This document shows, piece after piece, positions 35,866 to 41,853 of a DNA stretch of 64,000 nucleotides. The translations under genes were made by a program, and so were the position numbers. Position 1 is the first letter of the stretch. Every line of letters starts with the position of its first letter. The notes under the pieces were generated by a model, which saw only the letters and a list, made by a program, of their open reading frames with translations, was not told where the DNA came from and made no database searches. The stretch spans positions 62,001-126,000 of the forward strand of contig NZ_FOSZ01000002.1 in the NCBI RefSeq assembly GCF_900114415.1. The letters are read 5' to 3'. This DNA comes from Shimia haliotis (GTDB lineage Bacteria; Pseudomonadota; Alphaproteobacteria; Rhodobacterales; Rhodobacteraceae).

Positions 35866-37179
35866 TCAGGCCCCTGCTTCGGCGTCGACCGGCATGGTTT
35901 CGCCGGAGTTCAGATCATCAAAACTCTGGCCGCTGCTTTCCAGCACCGCAGTTTCACCCGTGAACTCCTGCCAGCGGCGGACAATGACATCCACGTATTT
36001 CGGGTCGAGCTCAATCAGGGACGCGTGCCGCCCGGTCTTTTCGGCGGCGATGAGCGTGGTGCCGCTGCCGCCGAAAGGATCGAACACAAGATCGCCCTTG
36101 CGGCTCGAATTGCGTATCGCGCGTTCGACTAGGGACACCGGCTTCATCGTCGGATGCAGATCGTTCTTGTGGGGCCGTTCGATGTTCCAGACATCGCCCT
36201 GGTCACGATCGCCACACCAGTGACGCTTAACGCCCTCGGGCCAGCCGTAAAGGATGGGCTCATACTGGCGTTGGTAATCGGCGCGACCCAGCGTGAACCG
36301 GTCCTTTGCCCAGATGATGAAGGTCGACCAATGACCACCAGCAGACTTGAACGCCGATTGCAGCGTCTGCAATTCGCTCGACGACATGCAAATATAGACC
36401 GCGCCATCGGTGTGCGCGTTGATCAGCACGCAGGCATCGTAGAGGAACTGACCGAAGCCATCGCCCAAGGCATCATTCTTGATCCGCCGACCCTTTCCGG
36501 CCTTTTCGGCGCCAACGCCGCCGGCGTAGTCCACATTGTAGGGCGGATCGCAAAAGCAGAGATCGGCTTTCACATCGCCCAGGACCTTCTGAACATCGGT
36601 GGCCACCGTACTATCGCCACAGAGCAGCCGGTGCTTGCCCATGACCCAGACATCGCCGGGGCGTGTGATCGGGGCCTCGGGCACCTCCGGCACATCGTCG
36701 GGGTCCGTCAGGCCGCCCGTGGTGTCGATCAGCGCGTCGGGCAAAATTTCCGCAAGATCCTCGGCGCTGAAGCCGATCAGCGACATGTCCTCGATCCCGA
36801 AATCTTCCCGCAGCTCCCCGATCTCGATGCGCAGCATCTCCGGGTCCCACTCGGCGATTTCCGCGAGGCGGTTGTCGGCCAGCGTGTAGAGCCGCCGATC
36901 CTCTTCCGACCAGCCGCGCGCCACCATCACCGGCACCTCGGCCAGTCCCAGCTGGGCCGCCGCCATCAACCGGCCGTGGCCCGCGATGATCGTCCCGTCC
37001 TCGGCCACTAGCATCGGGATGGTGAAGCCGAACCGCTCCATCGAGGCCGCGATCTGGTCGATCTGCTCCGGTGGGTGCTGGCGGGCGTTTTTTGCGTAGG
37101 GGACCAAATCGGCCACCTGCCACATCTCGACCCGCGCCGCGGGCCAGGCCTGCGGGGTGATTTTGGATTGGGCTGTCAT
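35866..37179 (-). CDS. ParB-like domain fused to beta-class DNA methyltransferase
   Basis: 437 aa from ATG at 37179 (AGGATCCCG upstream; ATG 37197 also possible). Residues about 18-105 are a ParB/Spo0J nuclease-like N-terminal domain (VPYAKNARQHPPEQIDQIA, GTIIAGHGRLMAA). The methyltransferase follows with DPPY at 211-214 and FGGSGTT at 369-375, the motif order of beta-class N6-adenine or N4-cytosine enzymes. Such fusions are frequent in phages and may guard phage DNA from restriction. No cognate nuclease is next to it. Target sequence unknown. Confidence 0.88.
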   Translation of the reverse strand: MTAQSKITPQAWPAARVEMWQVADLVPYAKNARQHPPEQIDQIAASMERFGFTIPMLVAEDGTIIAGHGRLMAAAQLGLAEVPVMVARGWSEEDRRLYTLADNRLAEIAEWDPEMLRIEIGELREDFGIEDMSLIGFSAEDLAEILPDALIDTTGGLTDPDDVPEVPEAPITRPGDVWVMGKHRLLCGDSTVATDVQKVLGDVKADLCFCDPPYNVDYAGGVGAEKAGKGRRIKNDALGDGFGQFLYDACVLINAHTDGAVYICMSSSELQTLQSAFKSAGGHWSTFIIWAKDRFTLGRADYQRQYEPILYGWPEGVKRHWCGDRDQGDVWNIERPHKNDLHPTMKPVSLVERAIRNSSRKGDLVFDPFGGSGTTLIAAEKTGRHASLIELDPKYVDVIVRRWQEFTGETAVLESSGQSFDDLNSGETMPVDAEAGA

Positions 37180-37648
37180 CGGGATCCTGTCGGGCATGGG
37201 CCAACGCCCCGCTGAAACGAAACGAACCGCAGGGGGTCATTTCGTTTCGCAGCAAGCGAAACGTCCATGTTTTATTGAGGTTTAGCGCGTCTGATCGGGG
37301 CTCAGCTTGCGCGAAACGAAGTGGGTTTCAGGGGGGTGCATTTCGCCAATTAAGGGCCTAAACCCCTGATTTCATTGAGGCTGACCCTCTTTGAAACGAA
37401 GCGAAATGGGTTTTTGAAACGATAAAAAAGGCTCAAATATCGCGAGGCGGCGGCCCCGCATCGAACTTTCTCTACGAAGGGACCCAAGGGGTCCCCCGTC
37501 TGTCTGTGTCGTGGCCCGTCAGCACGCTGATTTGGCCCTTGCAAGTGTTTTATCGCGGTCAAGACTCGCGGTCCAACAAATAAATGTCCCGCTGTTTTCT
37601 TTTCTTGTTGCCATTGGAAAGACTCACCTTTTTTGTCCCGCTCGGCCT
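37180..37648. repeat. Intergenic array of GAAACGAA repeats, possible control or origin site
   Basis: No convincing gene. GAAACGAA-type units occur at 37214-37226 (overlapping pair), 37240-37249 (inverted), 37256-37263, 37313-37320, 37393-37406 (with GCGAAA) and 37416-37422. A larger block (ATTGAGG ... GAAACGAAG ... GGGTTT) appears twice about 100 bp apart. The region also holds TGTCCCGCT at 37585 and 37634. These could be operators for a repressor or iterons. Confidence 0.6.
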
Positions 37649-38182
37649 TCACACGTCCAAAAGCTGCTCAATTTGACGCGTGGCCTCGGCCAGCACATCG
37701 GGCTGCGCGGCCTCAAATGCGTCGCGTGTTGCATCCTGCACCATCTCTTTCGGGATGGCTGGGCCGAACATTTTCCGTATCGGCAGCCGGGCACTCCCCT
37801 CGCGCACGAAGGCGTTGTTGGCAAGCGAGCCCACGAGGAAGGCACTGTCAAACCGCTGCCACCGGCCCCAGGGCTTGGCACGCACACCGTAGGCAAACTG
37901 CCGTGGGCTGAAATGCGACAGGCCCAGATAATCGCCGCGGGCTTCAATCGTGTAAATCAGGTTTGAGAACGTCGATCGGATCGAGCGTGTCTCACGGTTG
38001 ATGAGCGCGGCCTTTGCGCCTGTTTGCTGACGCAGGGCACGGCGCACCTGGGTGCGGACCTTGTTGCCCTCGCTGTTCAGTGCACGATTGAAGGCCCGAG
38101 TTGCCGTCTGTTCCCCCAGTCGGGCGACCGCGGCTTCGAAGTGGATACGGGTCTGATCGAGGTCGCGGATGATGACATTCAT
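37649..38182 (-). CDS. Minor tail protein Z-like (lambda gpZ / tail completion)
   Basis: 177 aa, starting MNVIIRDLDQTRIHFEAAVA. Helical with many Arg, including ALRQQTGAKAALINRETRSI and RSTFSNLIYTIEARGDYLGL, then SHFSPRQFAYGVRAKPWGR, which matches the gpZ family of tail-terminating or completion proteins. All other tail genes lie 12-37 kb away, so this is displaced into the accessory block. It may still act at the tail tip or be a cargo copy. Confidence 0.65.
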   Translation of the reverse strand: MNVIIRDLDQTRIHFEAAVARLGEQTATRAFNRALNSEGNKVRTQVRRALRQQTGAKAALINRETRSIRSTFSNLIYTIEARGDYLGLSHFSPRQFAYGVRAKPWGRWQRFDSAFLVGSLANNAFVREGSARLPIRKMFGPAIPKEMVQDATRDAFEAAQPDVLAEATRQIEQLLDV

Positions 38183-38260
38183 GGACCCTGCCTCTCACGC
38201 ACACGACACCGAGTATATCGTTTTTATAGCCTCCTGGACCGGATCTGTCTCGCCTTCCAA

Positions 38261-38285
38261 TGTCCCGCTGAAAAGTGTCCCGCTG
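38261..38285. repeat. Tandem TGTCCCGCTG repeats
   Basis: Two copies at 38261-38270 and 38276-38285; related copies at 37585-37594 and 37634-37642 lie on the other side of the gpZ-like gene. Confidence 0.5.
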
Positions 38286-38335
38286 GAACGAAAGGGGTTG
38301 ACAGGCTTCAAAAGGATAACATTGCGCCCGTCACA

Positions 38336-38360
38336 TTTTTCCGGTAAATGTTTCCGGAAA
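38336..38360 (+). promoter_or_regulatory. Candidate VapB operator repeats
   Basis: Two repeats, TTTTTCCGGTAAA and TGTTTCCGGAAA, lie just before the antitoxin ribosome site (AAAGGAG). TTTCCGGAAA is a perfect 10-bp palindrome. Antitoxins usually bind such sites to repress their own operon. Confidence 0.5.
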
Positions 38361-38370
38361 GGAGAGCGTC

Positions 38371-38652
38371 ATGATCACAAGTCAGTCCAACACGACCCAA
38401 TGGCGTAAGCGCCAGGCGGCACTCGGTTTTGTCCGGGTGGAGGTCCAAGTGCGCAAAGAAGATGCGAGCTTGGTTCGAGAGATTGCCAACGCACTTGGCG
38501 ATCCAGCGCGGCACGATGCCACCCGCGCGATCTTGCGCCAAAAGATCACGCGCTCACCCTCCAAAAGCTTCAAGGCGCTTCTTGCCTCTGCACCCTTGGA
38601 GGGTATCGAGCTTGATCGTCCAAGCGATTTCGGTCGTGAGATTGATTTGTGA
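38371..38652 (+). CDS. VapB-type antitoxin
   Basis: 93 aa, ATG 38371 with AAAGGAGAGCGTC upstream. An N-terminal WRKRQAALGFVRVEVQVRKE segment suits a ribbon-helix-helix or related DNA-binding fold, followed by REIANALGDPARHDATRAIL and a C-terminal tail that would cover the toxin. It ends in a GTGA overlap with the PIN-domain gene, the usual antitoxin-first layout. Confidence 0.75.
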   Translation: MITSQSNTTQWRKRQAALGFVRVEVQVRKEDASLVREIANALGDPARHDATRAILRQKITRSPSKSFKALLASAPLEGIELDRPSDFGREIDL

Positions 38653-39062
38653 GTTACCTGATCGACACCAACGTCATCTCCGAGCTGCGCAAAGGCGACC
38701 GATGCGACCCGGCGGTTGCCGCCTGGTGGGCAAAGGTGGACGAGGATGAACTCTGGACTAGCGCGCTCGTTCTCGGCGAAATTCGTAGGGGTATCGAACT
38801 TGCGAGGCGTCGCGATCCACAAAAAGCAAAGGCTTTGGAAGCGTGGTTGGAAGAAGTAATCTCTGGATTTGGCGACCGCGTTCTCCATGTAGACGCGCAA
38901 GTAGCCGATGAGTGGGGTCGGATGAATGCTATTCGTCCACTTCCTGTCATCGATGCCTTACTTGCCGCCACCGCGAGAGCCAATGGTCTCATCTTTGTCA
39001 CCCGAAACGGAACGGATGTGCAGGGCGTTGGCGTCGACATCCTCAATCCCTTCGCAGACTGA
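38649..39062 (+). CDS. vapC: VapC-type PIN-domain toxin (ribonuclease)
   Basis: 137 aa from GTG at 38649. PIN fold with acidic residues Asp6 (YLIDTNVISEL), Glu in SALVLGEIRRGIELA and Asp in LPVIDALLAATA, plus the VTRNGTD loop near the end. VapC toxins cut tRNA or rRNA and slow growth when the antitoxin is lost. In a prophage it may stabilise the element or limit other phages. Confidence 0.9.
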   Translation: MSYLIDTNVISELRKGDRCDPAVAAWWAKVDEDELWTSALVLGEIRRGIELARRRDPQKAKALEAWLEEVISGFGDRVLHVDAQVADEWGRMNAIRPLPVIDALLAATARANGLIFVTRNGTDVQGVGVDILNPFAD

Positions 39063-39085
39063 GTAAGTGCGACCTCATCACCACG

Positions 39086-39496
39086 CTATGTCGGCGTCTC
39101 ACTGCGGGCGACAATTGCGAACTTCAGCCCGCCAAGCCAAGCTACGAAGGTTTCCTCGGACATCAAGCCAGAGGCCAAGTCTTCCATCGCCCTAACGCCG
39201 TCGAGCGGATCTGGACGCAAGCCAAAACCATTTAGACGCAGAAACGTGGCGGAAGTCACAAAGGCTGTCCGCTTGTTGCCATCAACAAAGGCATGCGCCT
39301 TCGCAATCCCAAACGCATAAGCCGCGGCAATTGCCTCAAGGCTCGGCTCGCCATAGGCAGCCTTGTTGCGGGGACGCTCCACCGCCGCCTCGAGAAGCTG
39401 GATGTCGCGCATGCCTGACGCACCGCCGTGGCGCGCAATTTGGCGATCATGGATGATCAGAACCGCCTGCAACGGCGCCCACACTGGCTCGCTCAC
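39086..39496 (-). CDS. doc: Doc-type Fic-domain toxin (death on curing)
   Basis: 136 aa. The Fic/Doc motif HAFVDGNKR lies at residues 68-76, preceded by the Doc region GGASGMRDIQLLEAAVERP. Doc phosphorylates elongation factor Tu and stops translation. It overlaps the antitoxin gene by 4 bp and converges on vapC (24 bp between stops). Confidence 0.9.
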   Translation of the reverse strand: MSEPVWAPLQAVLIIHDRQIARHGGASGMRDIQLLEAAVERPRNKAAYGEPSLEAIAAAYAFGIAKAHAFVDGNKRTAFVTSATFLRLNGFGLRPDPLDGVRAMEDLASGLMSEETFVAWLGGLKFAIVARSETPT

Positions 39497-39717
39497 GCAA
39501 GCGCCTGCAGCATGTCACGGTTTTCGTCCATGACGATTTGCGCCGCAGCGAGAGCCGCGGCCAGTTCAGGATTCTGTAGCGTGATCTTCAGGCTGCCATC
39601 GTCGCCGCGGACCAAGTAAACCGTGTCTCCTTCGCGGGCATCGAGTGCTGCGAGCATTTCCGCTGAAAGCGTAACCACTGCTGAGTTGCCGACTTTGCGG
39701 ATGCGGGTTTCGAACAT
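39493..39717 (-). CDS. AbrB/MazE-type antitoxin paired with Doc
   Basis: 74 aa from ATG at 39717 (AAGGAGCCCGTC upstream; an earlier in-frame ATG would lie inside the promoter). MFETRIRKVGNSAVVTLSAE is the SpoVT/AbrB DNA-binding start. The C-terminus (ALAAAQIVMDENRDMLQALA) is helical, as needed to cover Doc. P1 Doc pairs with Phd, so the AbrB-type partner is the commoner chromosomal variant. Confidence 0.85.
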   Translation of the reverse strand: MFETRIRKVGNSAVVTLSAEMLAALDAREGDTVYLVRGDDGSLKITLQNPELAAALAAAQIVMDENRDMLQALA

Positions 39718-39734
39718 GACGGGCTCCTTCGTGA

Positions 39735-39772
39735 ATACACCGGTATATACGACCATCAAGCTTGGCAGTCAA
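39735..39772 (-). promoter_or_regulatory. Sigma-70 promoter with operator for the Doc module
   Basis: On the minus strand TTGACT (39772-39767), exactly 17 bp, then TATATA (39749-39744). The -10 overlaps a 12-bp palindrome, TATACCGGTGTA (one mismatched pair), a likely antitoxin operator. Confidence 0.75.
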
Positions 39773-39918
39773 CGATGCGCCATGGCAGCACACCTCCACC
39801 CCGCATGACGAAGCCCTTACTTCCAGCAAAACCAAATTCGATGCCATCTCGCTGTTCCGCGTCAGAATATCAGCCAGAACGATGTGGACGCAGCTGATCC
39901 CGATGGCACCCTAACTGG
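39773..39918. other. Non-coding gap
   Basis: I see no gene, repeat or clear control site here apart from the upstream edge of the Doc-module promoter. Confidence 0.5.
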
Positions 39919-40098
39919 TCAACGGTTCCACGACGAACCACCCGGTCCGGCGAAAATTTCCGCCAATGGGTGACCATGGCGGTCGTGCCAGTCAGCCTGC
40001 TCTGCAAATTTGCGCTCGTCTTCATTAACCTCTGGTGCGCGTTCTACCGAAGCTCCGTCAGGCATGGGAGAGGTCATTCGCATTGTTTTCTTAGCCAT
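39919..40098 (-). CDS. Small hypothetical protein
   Basis: 59 aa from ATG at 40098 (GGAG 8 nt upstream). It starts MAKKTMRMTSPMPDGASVER and ends GHPLAEIFAGPGGSSWNR. Basic start, acidic middle with ERKFAEQADWHDRHGHP. Shorter than most gene finders' cutoffs. Stands alone between the Doc module and the early operon's last gene; role unknown. Confidence 0.6.
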   Translation of the reverse strand: MAKKTMRMTSPMPDGASVERAPEVNEDERKFAEQADWHDRHGHPLAEIFAGPGGSSWNR

Positions 40099-40205
40099 TT
40101 TCGTGCTCCCACCAACATCGGCAGGGTATTTTCAACATTCTCCCGGCGCAACATCGATCAGCATGCAACTGCAAGAAGGGCATTTTTCCAGTCGAGCCGC
40201 GCCAT

Positions 40206-40235
40206 CCTTTAACAACGTTCGTCCACTGTTAAAGG
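40206..40235. repeat. 9-bp inverted repeat between the early operon end and the small gene
   Basis: CCTTTAACA and TGTTAAAGG with a 12-nt loop. No T-run on either strand, so a protein-binding dyad is as likely as a hairpin. The surrounding 40099-40277 holds no gene that I can see. Confidence 0.45.
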
Positions 40236-40277
40236 TTTTGGCGCTAAGCTTTAATAACGGGCAAATTTCATGAAATC

Positions 40278-40703
40278 CTACACCGTCTGCTCAATGACGT
40301 ACTCCATCGACCGCTTGCGCGGCACAGTTCTGCCGTTGAGCTTCCAGACGATCACGGCCAGCCCGTACTCGTGCCGCCGATTAGCAGCCGATCGGCTGAT
40401 GCCGTGGTGCCAACTGATTTTCTTCCAGGCGTCGCGGTTGGCGCGCGCCCAGAGGATTTCGCCGATGTCCTTGTCCACCCACCGCAGCCAGAGCATCGCC
40501 TCATCGGCCTGCGTGATCATCCGTGGCGATGGCAGCGGCTTTTTCATCCGCGGCTCCTGCTCGACCTGATCGGCGAAAGTCGAGACGTATTCCGGCCAAG
40601 CGCTGACGTAACCCCGTGGGCGGACCGGCGGCATCGACCGCATGACGTCTGCCGCGAGGTCCAGCCGGTCGGCTACCATTGCCCGTGTCCATTCATCGGC
40701 CAT
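40278..40703 (-). CDS. DUF6362 protein
   Basis: 141 aa. MADEWTRAMVADRLDLAADV followed by MRSMPPVRPRGYVSAWPEYV matches DUF6362, frequent in Rhodobacterales prophages. The second half has AMLWLRWVDKDIGEILWARA and a possible helix-turn-helix (WKKISWHHGISRSAANRRH). A DNA-binding role is suggested by this last part. Last gene of the early operon, overlapping its upstream neighbour by 11 bp. Confidence 0.8.
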   Translation of the reverse strand: MADEWTRAMVADRLDLAADVMRSMPPVRPRGYVSAWPEYVSTFADQVEQEPRMKKPLPSPRMITQADEAMLWLRWVDKDIGEILWARANRDAWKKISWHHGISRSAANRRHEYGLAVIVWKLNGRTVPRKRSMEYVIEQTV

Positions 40704-40902
40704 GGCGCACCTCCCTTACGGTTGGCAGCTTGCCATAAAGTTTTTCGCCCAGCTGGCGAACCAGTTCGCGTTCTGGCCAGGTGAGCCGATGATCGTCGAG
40801 CGAGACCGCCAGCATGTGCTGCTCATGCCAACCATCGCGCTTGACTTGATCAGGGTCACGGCGATTGCCGCCGTAACCCTTGGGAGAGAAGCGCATACCC
40901 AT
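40693..40902 (-). CDS. Small hypothetical early-operon protein
   Basis: 69 aa, MGMRFSPKGYGGNRRDPDQV onward, very basic, ending RHGR. Coupled to genes on both sides (ATGA with the RuvC-like gene, 11-bp overlap with DUF6362). The Gly/Arg-rich start could bind nucleic acid. Not recognised. Confidence 0.65.
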   Translation of the reverse strand: MGMRFSPKGYGGNRRDPDQVKRDGWHEQHMLAVSLDDHRLTWPERELVRQLGEKLYGKLPTVREVRHGR

Positions 40903-41438
40903 CAGGCCAGCCCTCCCTGCGTCTCAATCGCCCATAGCAAGATCGCGATAGCGTCTGCCTCGTTGTCGTCAGCCGGGCTGAAACCGCGCTTGCGGGCAGC
41001 ATCGATCATGGCCTGTTTGTTCGCATTGCCGTGGCCGGTGGCGTGGCGCTTGATCGTGCCAACTGGGACGCCTTGGTACGGCACACCGCGTAATTCGCCC
41101 CAGCTGGTCAAAACCGCCAGCAGACCTCCAAAAACATGGGCTGCGTCGGTGCCTGCGTGCCGACGGACCTCTTCGAAGTAGATCGCCTCGATTGGACCGG
41201 ACAGGCGATCGATCTCGGTCAGCCAGTTGGTGAAGCGCAGATAGCGCATGCCGCAACCGTCGTAGCGGCCTGGCTTGAAGCTGACAGTGCCGCTGGTGAT
41301 GAGGCCATCGAAGCCACGGATGGCCCAGCCGGTTGTGGTGCCGAGATCAAGGGCAAGGATCGTGCGCGCGGGTTCTGCCGACATCGGCATTTTCGGGGTT
41401 GCGCCGACATCGGCGCTGGCGAGAGTCAGGTCAGCCAT
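40902..41438 (-). CDS. RuvC-like Holliday junction resolvase
   Basis: 178 aa, ATG 41438 with AAAGGAGACC upstream. RNase H-like fold with the four acidic positions: ILALDLGTTTGWAI, IEAIYFEEVRRH, and NEADAIAI preceded by ADD near the end; GTIKRHATGHGNANKQAMI is the conserved basic loop. It should resolve branched DNA before packaging. Confidence 0.82.
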   Translation of the reverse strand: MADLTLASADVGATPKMPMSAEPARTILALDLGTTTGWAIRGFDGLITSGTVSFKPGRYDGCGMRYLRFTNWLTEIDRLSGPIEAIYFEEVRRHAGTDAAHVFGGLLAVLTSWGELRGVPYQGVPVGTIKRHATGHGNANKQAMIDAARKRGFSPADDNEADAIAILLWAIETQGGLA

Positions 41439-41853
41439 GGGTGGTCTCCTTTTCTGGTGGGCTGCTCAGGTGGAAGACGACGGTGGTCATGTGCTTGGCG
41501 GTGCGGGCCGCCGTCGTCGGATTGATCTTGAGCCAGAACTTCGGCCCGAGAAGAATGCCCAGGGGTGGGTGGTGGAGCTCCCGCCTTGCGGGGGAGTCCA
41601 CCCACCCCTTTAGGGGGGCTTTTCCGAAATCTTGGAATCCTGAATAAGCTATTGAAATCGCGTCACTATTCAGGATTGCGCCAGGATTTCGGAATGAGGC
41701 ATCCGAAATCCTGAGGGAGACACGCAACACACTGTAATTGCTGGATAAAAGCCAGATTTCAGATTTCGGCAGGATTTCAGATTTCGGATTTTTGGCCGGA
41801 ATTCCGGATTTTGTGGCCAGGATTTCGGGTTCTTTTTGGGGGTGAAACCTCAT
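41431..41853 (-). CDS. Possible coupled reading frame spanning the iteron region
   Basis: 140 aa from ATG at 41853, overlapping the primase-helicase stop (ATGA) and ending 8 bp inside the RuvC-like gene. Both junctions suit a translated gene. However, much of it is repeat-encoded (KSEILPKSEIW comes from an 18-bp DNA repeat) and its end is built from an inverted repeat, so it may be only a by-product of the DNA structures. No known domain. Confidence 0.35.
   Translation of the reverse strand: MRFHPQKEPEILATKSGIPAKNPKSEILPKSEIWLLSSNYSVLRVSLRISDASFRNPGAILNSDAISIAYSGFQDFGKAPLKGWVDSPARRELHHPPLGILLGPKFWLKINPTTAARTAKHMTTVVFHLSSPPEKETTHG
41561..41609. repeat. Large inverted repeat (hairpin) next to iterons
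   Basis: AGGGGTGGGTGG at 41561-41572 pairs perfectly with CCACCCACCCCT at 41598-41609, and an inner GC-rich stem extends it. No T-run follows on the minus strand. Could be a primase start site or structural part of an origin. Confidence 0.65.
41624..41828. repeat. Iteron-like GATTTCGG array, candidate phage replication origin
   Basis: GATTTCGG occurs at 41685, 41762, 41780 and 41821, inverted at 41624 and 41703, with GATTTCAG at 41755 and 41773. Two 16-18-bp units stand in tandem at 41754-41787. The array lies right after the primase-helicase gene, as origins often do. Confidence 0.6.

Noticed and set aside
37350-37652. 100-codon minus-strand frame coupled to the gpZ-like gene by GTGA
   Set aside because: It runs through the GAAACGAA repeat array, has low-complexity composition and no recognisable domain; the overlap may be chance.
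39970-40273. Plus-strand frames of about 80 codons
   Set aside because: No ribosome sites, unusual composition, and they lie opposite the better supported 59-aa minus-strand gene.
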